Part shown: positions 7,983 through 14,449 of the stretch, in pieces
Layout: each line of letters begins with the position of its first letter
Position numbering within the stretch: position 1 is the stretch's first letter
Assembly: GCA_947166515.1 (NCBI GenBank)
Contig: CAMVEM010000009.1
Span: 1 to 32,219, forward strand
Direction of reading: 5' to 3'
DNA length: 32,219 nt
From: an uncultured Clostridia bacterium
GTDB lineage: Bacteria > Bacillota > Clostridia > Oscillospirales > Ruminococcaceae
Notes under the pieces: generated by a model
Database searches by the model: none
What the model saw: only the letters and a program-made list of their open reading frames with translations
What the model was told of the DNA's origin: nothing
Made by a program: the position numbers and the translations under genes

Positions 7983-8042
7983 AAATAAGCAGATTTCTGC
8001 TATTTTTATTTACATATAGTCAGATAGAAAGGAAATATATCT

Positions 8043-8942
8043 ATGTCAACAGCACTCTTATTCTCGGGTCAGGGTTCCCAGTACAGCGGAATGGGAAAGG
8101 CGATATACGATGCCGACCCCGCTGCGTATGATGATATTTTTGCGGTCGGAGCGGATATACTCGGATTTGATATCAAAAAAGCGATGTTTGAGGGAACGGC
8201 CGAGGAGCTCGCCGAGACAAGCGTCTCTCAGCCCGCTATCTTCACAATGTCGCTGATGTGCGCGCGGAAATTCCTGAACGAGGGTGGAGAATTCACAGCA
8301 GTTGCGGGACATTCCCTTGGCGAATACGCGGCGCTCGTAATGTCGGAGGCTGTCGATACCGAAACGGGATATACATTAATAAAGCACCGTGCAGCCTGCA
8401 TGGATAAGGCTGCTAAGAAAAACGGCGGAAAAATGGCGGCGATACTCGGCCCCGACGCATCGGTCGTTGAAGCTGTCTGCAAAGAAGTCTCCGACGGCGG
8501 AGATTATGTTGTTCCCGTGAATTACAACACAAAGGTGCAGACCGTTATTGCCGGAAGCGACGAGGGAATAGAAAAAGCTTCCGCGCTGCTCAAAGAAAAG
8601 GGTGCGAAACGCATAGTTCCGCTCGCGGTAGCCGCAGCGTTCCACAGCGAATATATGAAGGAAGCCGGGCTCGAATTCGCGGAGCTCATAAAGGATATTA
8701 AGATAGGCGAGCCGAAAAAGGCATTCTGGTCGAATGTGCTCGGAGCACAGCTCACCGACTTCTCGGATATACATAACATACTCTCGCGCCACATCTACTC
8801 GCCCGTAAAGTTCACTTCCGAGCTTGCGGGAATGCAGGCGGCCGGCATCGACAGATTTGTCGAGTGCGGGCCTGGCAAGGCGCTCGCCGGTATGGTCAAG
8901 AAAACGCTCGACGACGTCGCCGCAGAGGCAATAGATGTATGA
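8043..8942 (+). CDS. fabD: Malonyl-CoA:ACP transacylase
   Basis: Loads malonate from malonyl-CoA onto ACP for FabH and FabF. The 299-residue acyltransferase has GQGSQ (9-13), the nucleophile Ser91 in GHSLGEYAAL, and catalytic His201 in AAFHSEYM. The start is preceded by AGAAAGGA. In many Clostridia fabD lies inside the fab operon between fabK and fabG (family knowledge); here it is displaced to a divergent unit with aroE and aroK. Start and length are normal. It ends about 80 bp before aroE. Confidence 0.96.
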   Translation: MSTALLFSGQGSQYSGMGKAIYDADPAAYDDIFAVGADILGFDIKKAMFEGTAEELAETSVSQPAIFTMSLMCARKFLNEGGEFTAVAGHSLGEYAALVMSEAVDTETGYTLIKHRAACMDKAAKKNGGKMAAILGPDASVVEAVCKEVSDGGDYVVPVNYNTKVQTVIAGSDEGIEKASALLKEKGAKRIVPLAVAAAFHSEYMKEAGLEFAELIKDIKIGEPKKAFWSNVLGAQLTDFSDIHNILSRHIYSPVKFTSELAGMQAAGIDRFVECGPGKALAGMVKKTLDDVAAEAIDV

Positions 8943-9022
8943 GATGCGGGGGTCAGGAAGAGGAAACCCCCAGCTCTCTCCCTCCTGAAAGGCTGCTCAC
9001 TGATGAAAAAAGAAGGTTTACT

Positions 9023-9874
9023 ATGAAAAAATTTGCACTTATAGGTCACCCGCTCGGACATTCGCTGTCCCCACAGATACACACGAGACTTCTGGAACTC
9101 GCCGGCATCGACGGCAGTTATGAGCTGCTCGATATTGCTCCCGAGGATCTGAAAAACAGCTACGCAAAATTGTCGGAGTTCGACGGTTTCAATATCACGA
9201 TACCGCATAAAGTCGGCATAATACCGTACTGCGGACGGCTCGACGCGTCTGCGGAACGCTTCGGCTCGGTAAACTGCATTAAGAACGGCGAGGAAAAAGT
9301 CGGATACAATACCGATGTGTTCGGATTTTCACGTTCGATAGATATGCTCGGGGCGAACCTTGCTTCGCACGTTCTTGTTATCGGCTGCGGCGGAGTCGGA
9401 AAGATGATCGCAGCGGAGACTGCATACAAGGGCGGCGACGTTACAGTGGCAGTTCTGCCGGAATTCCTTGTTGACGCGGAGAAGACCATTTCCTCGATAA
9501 AATCGAAAATGCCGCGCGCGCGCATGAAAACCGTTGAAATAAAGGGAACAACGCTTTCCGCCTCCGATTTCGGCGGGAATATCCCCGGCTTTGACCTGAT
9601 GATCAACGCGTCGCCGGTGGGAATGTTCCCGAAAACGGACGCCATGCCCTGCTCGGAGGAGATACTTCACCATGCGGACTATGTTTTCGATGTTGTTTAC
9701 AACCCGAAGGAAACGCTGCTCACAAAAACTGCTTCGTCTCTCGGAAAACAGGCTATGACGGGAATGGCGATGCTGGTGCTTCAGGCGGCGGCAGCGGAAG
9801 AGATATGGAACGGCTGCAAATTCGCGCCGGACGACTTAAAGCAGCTTATCTCCGACATAGAAAAGCTTATCTGA
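9023..9874 (+). CDS. aroE: Shikimate dehydrogenase
   Basis: NADPH-dependent reduction of 3-dehydroshikimate to shikimate. The 283-residue protein shows the shikimate-binding SLSPQIH segment (Ser14, Ser16), NITIPHK with catalytic Lys63, NTD with Asp98, and the Rossmann glycine motif GCGGVGKM at 121-128. ATG 9023 follows AAGAAGG at 7 nt. The frame stays open back into fabD, but translation there would overlap fabD and lacks homology. The 80-bp gap after fabD holds a GGGGGT...ACCCCC inverted repeat and no T-run, so co-transcription with fabD is likely. AroK acts next. Confidence 0.95.
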   Translation: MKKFALIGHPLGHSLSPQIHTRLLELAGIDGSYELLDIAPEDLKNSYAKLSEFDGFNITIPHKVGIIPYCGRLDASAERFGSVNCIKNGEEKVGYNTDVFGFSRSIDMLGANLASHVLVIGCGGVGKMIAAETAYKGGDVTVAVLPEFLVDAEKTISSIKSKMPRARMKTVEIKGTTLSASDFGGNIPGFDLMINASPVGMFPKTDAMPCSEEILHHADYVFDVVYNPKETLLTKTASSLGKQAMTGMAMLVLQAAAAEEIWNGCKFAPDDLKQLISDIEKLI

Positions 9875-9913
9875 CAGCACAGACTTTATAATTAAATGTG
9901 TAAAGTCTTTTGG

Positions 9914-9962
9914 AAAGGGGTTTGGGGGAGAACCTTTTCTTCAGAAAAGGTTTCCCCCAATC
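9914..9962. repeat. Long hairpin between aroE and aroK
   Basis: TTGGGGGAgAACCTTTTC pairs with GAAAAGGTTtCCCCCAA around a TTCA loop, a stem of about 17 bp with one mismatch. A fragment resembling family A (CTCAAGCGGAGCGACTG) follows. No T-run follows, so it looks like an intercistronic repeat, not a terminator. Confidence 0.7.
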
Positions 9963-9998
9963 TCAAGCGGAGCGACTGCTCTCAAAGGAGGTCTGTCT

Positions 9999-10484
9999 GT
10001 GCGTATCTATTTGTGCGGATTTATGGGGTGCGGGAAGTCCCGCATAGGAAAACAGCTTGCGAAAGAGCTCGGGATGAGCTTCTTTGATCTTGATTCATAC
10101 ATTGTTGAGCATGAAAAAATGACGATACCCGAGATATTTGAAAAACACGGTGAACCGCATTTCCGCTTGCTTGAAGCGAAATACATCGCGGATATGCCGG
10201 ACGGAAGCGTTACTGCGCTCGGCGGCGGCGCGATAATAAATGACAATACCGCAGAAACGGCGAAAAAAAGCGGGACTGTGATATTCCTTGATGCGGGTTT
10301 TGAGACTTGCTACGAGCGCATTAAGGGCGACGCGAACCGTCCGCTTGCGTACAATAATCCGAAAGAGACCGTGAAAGAACTGTACGATAAGCGCTATCCC
10401 GTATATTCGGAGCGCGCTGACATAAAAATAAAGGCGGTCGGGACTCCGAACGTCATTGTTGAGGCTATTAAGAAGAAGCTATGA
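9999..10484 (+). CDS. aroK: Shikimate kinase
   Basis: Phosphorylates shikimate to shikimate 3-phosphate with ATP, the step after AroE. The 161-residue NMP-kinase-like protein has Walker A GFMGCGKS (residues 7-14), a DLDSYI segment with the shikimate-binding Asp, FRLLEAKYI with the conserved Arg/Glu region, and GGGAI. The start is GTG at 9999, supported by a strong AAAGGAGG seven bases upstream; no ATG lies closer. It overlaps the next gene by 4 nt (ATGA), so the amidohydrolase is translationally coupled. Confidence 0.94.
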   Translation: MRIYLCGFMGCGKSRIGKQLAKELGMSFFDLDSYIVEHEKMTIPEIFEKHGEPHFRLLEAKYIADMPDGSVTALGGGAIINDNTAETAKKSGTVIFLDAGFETCYERIKGDANRPLAYNNPKETVKELYDKRYPVYSERADIKIKAVGTPNVIVEAIKKKL

Positions 10485-11662
10485 TAATTTACAACGCACG
10501 AATATTCACCGCCTCGGACGATAACGGCATTATCGAGTGCGGCTACATCGAAACCAGCGGCGGCGTAATCACCGCGGTCGGCAATATGGAGGATTTTGCG
10601 GGAAGTCTCGATTCCGGCGATGTTATCGACGCATCGGGGCTTACTGTTTATCCCGCATTTGTTGATGCACACTGCCACATCGGTATTTGCGAGAACGGCC
10701 TCGGCTTCGAGGGCGACGACGTGAATGAAGACACCGACCCCTGCACTCCGCATCTCCGGGCGATAGACTCGATAAACGCGGCGGACCTGTGCTTTTCCGA
10801 AGCGGCGAGAGCCGGTATCGGCACCGCTGTAACCGGTGTCGGGAGCGCAAACGCGATAGGCGGAAGCTTCGTAGCGCTCAAAACCTACGGCAGCACACGC
10901 GTTGACAAGTTAATAATAAAAGACCCCGTTTCGATAAAATTCGCACTGGGCGAAAATCCGAAATCGACTTACAAAGACAGGGACGAGGCTCCCGTGACCC
11001 GCATGGCTACCGCGGCTATGATACGCGAGCAGCTCTACAAAGCGCGCCGGTATATGGAAGACCTCGAAAACTACGAACGCACCAAAGGGACCGACGACGA
11101 GACGACCCGTCCCGACCCGGATATGAAATGCGAAGCGCTTCTGCCGCTGCTGAAACGGCAGATAAAGGCGCATTTCCATTGCCACAGGCAGGACGATATG
11201 TTCACCGCGATACGCATTGCAAAGGAATTCTCGCTCGATTATGTGCTTATCCACGCCACCGACGGCTGGATGATCGCAGATGAACTCAAGGACGAGCGCT
11301 CGCAGTGCGTTATAGGACCGCTGTTTGCGGACAGATGCAAGCCCGAACTTGTGAACCAGAATATAGAAAATGCCGCGAAGCTCCACAAAAAAGGCGTGGA
11401 ATTCGCGATATGCACCGATCACCCCGAAACTCCGATACAGTATCTCCCCGTTACTGCCGGGATAGCCGTGCGCGGGGGACTCTCAAAGAACGACGCGATC
11501 CGCGCGATAACGATAATCCCCGCAAGGATATGCGGCATAGACGACCGCGTTGGAAGCATCGAGGCCGGAAAAGACGCCGATCTTACTGCGTTCAGGGGAG
11601 AAGTTTTCGACATCACCGAAAAGCCGGAATTTGTAATTATAAACGGAAAATTTGTAGATTAA
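10481..11662 (+). CDS. Metal-dependent amidohydrolase (imidazolonepropionase-like)
   Basis: Amidohydrolase-superfamily protein of 393 residues, probably a cytosolic hydrolase of a C-N bond in a cyclic or amide substrate; the substrate is not evident. Metal-binding signatures are DAHCH (His64, His66), HFHCH (231-235), IHATDGW (His258) and CTDHPE (Asp313), in the order expected for the TIM-barrel metal site. A small beta-sandwich flanks the barrel at both ends (N-terminal IYNARIFT and C-terminal AGKDADLTAF). It overlaps aroK by 4 nt. A metabolic link with shikimate synthesis is not obvious; the coupling may only reflect operon growth. Related proteins are often labelled imidazolonepropionase, but no other hut gene is nearby. 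Confidence 0.88.
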   Translation: MIIYNARIFTASDDNGIIECGYIETSGGVITAVGNMEDFAGSLDSGDVIDASGLTVYPAFVDAHCHIGICENGLGFEGDDVNEDTDPCTPHLRAIDSINAADLCFSEAARAGIGTAVTGVGSANAIGGSFVALKTYGSTRVDKLIIKDPVSIKFALGENPKSTYKDRDEAPVTRMATAAMIREQLYKARRYMEDLENYERTKGTDDETTRPDPDMKCEALLPLLKRQIKAHFHCHRQDDMFTAIRIAKEFSLDYVLIHATDGWMIADELKDERSQCVIGPLFADRCKPELVNQNIENAAKLHKKGVEFAICTDHPETPIQYLPVTAGIAVRGGLSKNDAIRAITIIPARICGIDDRVGSIEAGKDADLTAFRGEVFDITEKPEFVIINGKFVD

Positions 11663-11761
11663 ACAATTATCTGTCATTTGATTTTCACATTAACGTGGTA
11701 TTATGGTCTCAGTTAGGGAAACCGCTTTTCAATATTTTAAGATAAAAATGCAGAATTTACT

Positions 11762-11798
11762 TTTGTATCTCCCCTGCCTCCGGCGGGGGAGATACAAA
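11762..11798. terminator. Hairpin after the amidohydrolase gene (family C copy 1)
   Basis: TTTGTATCTCCCC pairs with GGGGAGATACAAA around a TGCCTCCGGC-type loop. It lies 100 bp past the amidohydrolase stop. Because the stem begins and ends in T/A runs, it could act as a terminator on either strand. A sister copy with the same loop is at 14109. Confidence 0.5.
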
Positions 11799-11824
11799 TA
11801 AGAATTATAAAAAGCTGCAGAAAG

Positions 11825-11862
11825 CGGTCAGAAAACAGGAGCTCTGTTTCCGGCTGTGACCG
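11825..11862 (+). promoter_or_regulatory. Nested stem-loop upstream of the lipoprotein gene
   Basis: CGGTCA (11825) pairs with TGACCG (11857), enclosing AAACAG/CTGTTT. It ends about 40 bp before the lipoprotein start, which lacks a clear ribosome site. No known riboswitch recognised; function unknown. Confidence 0.35.
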
Positions 11863-11899
11863 ACAGAGCCCACGACTGTTATTTAATGTGTGTATCGTG

Positions 11900-12490
11900 A
11901 TGAAACCTATCAGATCATTATATATATTGCTTGCAGCCTTGTCCGTCTCCGGCTGTGCGTTCAGCGGCGAAGCGGACGTTTACAGAGTTTCGGCGGAACC
12001 ATACAGCGCCTTTGTTGACGAAGATGTACGCAACAGAGAGTGCCATATAGAACTGGGCGACGAGGTGTTCATTAACGGCTCGGGAGCATGGTTCGGCGTG
12101 GACGGAGTCATGATCTCCGAAGGCGGAGTGTATATCATAAGCGGAAACTACAACGGTTGTATATCGGTATCGACGGCCGAGCCGGTAAAGCTTGTGCTCA
12201 GCAATGCAAATATCGCAAACGACAGCGGATATGCTGTTGCGTCATCGTCGGAAAGACTGGTGATCTCATCCGAAAGCGGCTCCAGCACACTGTCGGGCTG
12301 CGGCGGAGAATATATGACCGCTGTGCGTTCCGACGGAGCTATGCTGTTTGCGGGAATGGGAAGCCTTATTGTCACCGAAGGCGCATACGCTGCGGGCGGG
12401 ATCATGTTTTCGAGAAACATGACCACTATCTGTCAGATAGTCCACGGCGATAAGGGCGATCTTATATACGGTGCGTTCAGGCTGAACTGA
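11900..12490 (+). CDS. Lipoprotein with Cthe_2159-like carbohydrate-binding domain
   Basis: Secreted lipoprotein of 196 residues. The N terminus has a charged start, hydrophobic stretch (LYILLAALSVS) and lipobox VSGC with Cys19, so it should be lipidated and held on the outer face of the membrane. Residues from about 70 onward (GVYIISGNYNGCISVST, VKLVLSNANI, LVISSESGSSTLSG, GSLIVTEGAYAAGGI) have the repeating beta-strand pattern of the PF14262 family typified by the polygalacturonate-binding Cthe_2159; this assignment comes from pattern recognition. It is shorter than most members, so the beta-helix is short or truncated. The ATG at 11900 is preferred over 11888 because the signal peptide then starts MKPIR; neither has a clear ribosome site. 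It converges on spoIIR with a 10-bp gap. Confidence 0.7.
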   Translation: MKPIRSLYILLAALSVSGCAFSGEADVYRVSAEPYSAFVDEDVRNRECHIELGDEVFINGSGAWFGVDGVMISEGGVYIISGNYNGCISVSTAEPVKLVLSNANIANDSGYAVASSSERLVISSESGSSTLSGCGGEYMTAVRSDGAMLFAGMGSLIVTEGAYAAGGIMFSRNMTTICQIVHGDKGDLIYGAFRLN

Positions 12491-12500
12491 GGCGGCCTCT

Positions 12501-13142
12501 TTAAGATCGTTTTCCGAAAAGCGCCATTATGAGATCATACAGAGCGAACCTGTATTCGATCTGGCCGCGTTCGGCTTTCAGGCTGTCGGCGGTCATGCGC
12601 GACGCGCGCTTATTGCTTTCATAAAGCGTTCTCTGCGGGAGGACGCTTTTTTGTATGCCGGAAGCGCGCAGGCAGACGTCCGGGTAGAGCACGCACCACC
12701 AGTTTCTTCCCTTTCCCTCGCCGATAACGATACAAAGTGCGTCGTAATTCCCGGCCGGAAGCGTGAAATCCTCATATACACGGGTCGGGAACATCGTATT
12801 CTCCACGCTGCACGTGGCGGTCTGCTCCACGCCTTTTTCAACGAGGAACTCGTTCACCCGCTGACCGATATACGCAAGATTTCGCTCGGCGACCGCTTTT
12901 GTCTCGTTCTTTGAGCCGCATGAGGTGAATATCCCGCCGAGGTCTGAGATTATACAGTCTCTCAGCGCGTATTTTATCTGCTGATCTCTCACTGAGTCCG
13001 AGTTTGCGATGATATGGAGCCGGAACGTGTTTTCCCTCAATTCGTCGCATTCTTTTGCGAACCCGGCGAACATAGCTGCAATTACCGCGATCGCCGTTCC
13101 CAGCAGCATTGATATGTCGATGATCTTTTCTTTTCGTGTCAT
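12501..13142 (-). CDS. spoIIR: Stage II sporulation protein R
   Basis: Forespore-secreted signalling protein which, in Bacillus, triggers SpoIIGA cleavage of pro-sigma-E in the mother cell. The 213-residue protein has one N-terminal membrane/signal segment (about residues 10-27) and then the family hallmark LRENTFRLHIIANSDSVRDQQIKYALRDCI. Length agrees with the family. An AGGT ribosome site precedes the ATG. No match to a sigma-F promoter was certain. This is the main evidence that the host sporulates or descends from sporulators. The 3' end converges with the lipoprotein gene and no terminator fits between them. Confidence 0.92.
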   Translation of the reverse strand: MTRKEKIIDISMLLGTAIAVIAAMFAGFAKECDELRENTFRLHIIANSDSVRDQQIKYALRDCIISDLGGIFTSCGSKNETKAVAERNLAYIGQRVNEFLVEKGVEQTATCSVENTMFPTRVYEDFTLPAGNYDALCIVIGEGKGRNWWCVLYPDVCLRASGIQKSVLPQRTLYESNKRASRMTADSLKAERGQIEYRFALYDLIMALFGKRS

Positions 13143-13175
13143 AAGTACCTGCCTTCCAATGTCTTCATTTCAAAC

Positions 13176-13198
13176 TACAGAAACCCATGGGTACTGTA
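13176..13198. promoter_or_regulatory. Palindrome upstream of spoIIR
   Basis: TACAG-aa-ACCCATGGGT-a-CTGTA, a near-perfect interrupted palindrome 34 bp upstream of the spoIIR start codon. It could be an operator or a leader hairpin. No transcription-factor family recognised. Confidence 0.35.
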
Positions 13199-13291
13199 TC
13201 TCTTGTTTCCGGAAGGATTATTGGCAGGAAAAATATGGTTTATACTATATTTGGAATGGTTCTGTCACATCATTCGGTTGATTTTTACTAA

Positions 13292-13545
13292 GATAAATCA
13301 TAATTTGCAGAGCCCTACCCCCGGCCCCTCCCCTAAAGGGGAGGGGGGAATTATTCCTATATGTGGGGAGCAGAGCTCCCCACACCCCACCTGTTTGGAA
13401 CGTGGGGCGAAGCCCCACCCGAAGGGCGCGGGGCGACCGGAAAGCCCCGCATTTCAGGGGCGTGGGGACGGAGTCCCCACCCGAAGGAGGTGCGGAGGGC
13501 GACCGGAAAGCCCTCCGCAAATTCCCCCACAAATTATGATTTATA
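13292..13545. mobile_element. Family B repeat with terminal inverted repeats, copy B1 (MITE-like)
   Basis: Bounded by GATAAATCATAATTTG at 13292-13307 and its inverse CAAATTATGATTTATA at 13530-13545 (15 of 16 match). The interior is very G/C-rich: CCCCTCCCCTaaaGGGGAGGGG, several GTGGGG..CCCCAC stems, and two copies of GGGCGACCGGAAAGCCC (13431, 13498). Open frames across it are low-complexity translations of the repeat. No transposase; non-autonomous spread is inferred. It fills most of the 439-bp gap between spoIIR and the PF06541 gene. Confidence 0.65.
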
Positions 13546-13581
13546 TTAAAAGTGTCACAGCCTGTGGGATTAAATTCAGTA

Positions 13582-13998
13582 TTAATCAGCACTCCGTCCG
13601 AATGCGCTCCGAATCGCGTTCTCGGTCATTACCGCAGGAAGTGAGAGTATCACCCATGCGAAGAAATACGGCGGGCAGATCTGTCCCATTATGTTAAGCG
13701 GGATCTTTGAATAATCCCACACTCTCAGCCCCAGCGCGATATTGAAGATCATTCCGCAGGCAAATTCCGCGGCTGTGATGAATATACCGCCCGCGATCAG
13801 CTGCGCCCAGAGAGGAGGAGTCTTTACGAAAAAGCTGTCGAACCCGCCTATCCACAGCAGGCACAGTCCTCCGAGCACGAACATTGACGGGTGAGTGTGT
13901 CCCCGGTATATGATCTCGATAATGCCATAGATGAATCCGCCTGCGAGAAATATCACGAACGCCTTTATAAATTCCTCCGCAAAGCTGTTTCTGCCCAT
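13582..13998 (-). CDS. Membrane protein of the PF06541 (ABC transporter permease-like) family
   Basis: Integral membrane protein of 138 residues with about four hydrophobic segments (near residues 11-30, 38-52, 64-86 and 108-126). The stretch RVWDYSKIPLNIMGQIC matches the WDYS-x-(P)-x-N-x-x-G-QIC signature I associate with PF06541, a Firmicutes family often annotated as putative ABC transporter permease. No ATPase partner lies nearby, so transport is not supported by context. The ATG at 13998 has AGGAGG seven bases upstream. Shorter than many members of the family, which can carry longer C-terminal regions. Monocistronic, in the gap between repeat B1 and hairpin 14109. Confidence 0.7.
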   Translation of the reverse strand: MGRNSFAEEFIKAFVIFLAGGFIYGIIEIIYRGHTHPSMFVLGGLCLLWIGGFDSFFVKTPPLWAQLIAGGIFITAAEFACGMIFNIALGLRVWDYSKIPLNIMGQICPPYFFAWVILSLPAVMTENAIRSAFGRSAD

Positions 13999-14108
13999 AT
14001 CTGCGCCTCCTGCCGTGATTTCGCATTTATTCTGTGCATTTATGGAAATAAATATTCATATATTTTACAGATATTGTCCCACAGCTTAAGCGAACAGCGG
14101 CACTTTCA

Positions 14109-14143
14109 TTTTGTCTCCCCTGCCTCCGGCGGGGGAGACAAAA
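14109..14143. terminator. Hairpin, family C copy 2
   Basis: TTTTGTCTCCCC pairs with GGGGAGACAAAA around the same TGCCTCCGGC loop as the hairpin at 11762, with stem differences (TATC/GATA versus TC/GA) that keep pairing. It lies upstream of both flanking divergent genes, so it does not end either of them. Confidence 0.45.
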
Positions 14144-14156
14144 GCTGAAATTTTCT

Positions 14157-14421
14157 TAATTAATGTCTGCTCATCAACCGCGAAAAGGCTTCAAAGCGCA
14201 GCTTGAAGACGTTTAGCGGTTGAAAAAGTGCAAGGAAAACCACGAAATATACAAATTTTCCCTGCACTTTTGTTCGTCCGAAGGACGAAATGAGCTTGAC
14301 ATCAAGGAATGTGTCCGCTGTAAATACGCGCTGAAAGCGTGTTTTACAGCATCTGAAAGTCTGGTTTACAGATTTTCAGCCAATAACTGCCAAAAGGCAG
14401 TTATTGAGGACACATTAATTA
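14157..14421. other. Structured element with terminal inverted repeats and six stem-loops
   Basis: Bounded by TAATTAATGTCTGCTCA (14157-14173) and TGAGGACACATTAATTA (14405-14421), inverse to each other at 15 of 17 positions. Inside, in order: TCAACCGC/GCGGTTGA (14174/14216) enclosing CTTCAA/TTGAAG; AAAAGTGCA/TGCACTTTT (14224/14263) continuing into GGAAAA/TTTTCC; TTCGTCC-gaa-GGACGAA (14273-14289); then a 9-bp closing stem AATGTGTCC/GGACACATT (14308/14408) enclosing GCTGTAAA/TTTACAGC, CTGAAA/TTTCAG and a perfect AATAACTGCC-aaaa-GGCAGTTATT. A TTGACA (14296) with TGTAAA 17 nt later could be an outward promoter. A plus-strand frame of 77 codons runs across it but is made of palindromes. Could be a MITE, a structured leader or an ncRNA; I cannot decide which. 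Confidence 0.7.
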
Positions 14422-14449
14422 TAAACCGGACAGGTCGGAGGTATATGAT

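Noticed and set aside
8864-9022. N-terminal extension of aroE into the fabD gene
   Set aside because: The extension is arginine-rich out-of-frame fabD sequence; AroE homology and the ribosome site begin at 9023.
10481-11662. Imidazolonepropionase (hutI) as a firm name for the amidohydrolase
   Set aside because: Only superfamily motifs are visible and no histidine-degradation genes are nearby.
13292-13545. CRISPR-like array suggested by recurring short motifs in the family B repeats
   Set aside because: Motifs are irregularly spaced, occur in both orientations and are hairpin arms; no constant repeat-spacer pattern and no cas genes.
13203-13697. Overlapping frames on both strands in the spoIIR/PF06541 gap
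   Set aside because: They translate the G/C-rich repeat B1 (glycine, proline and arginine rich) and run into the PF06541 gene.
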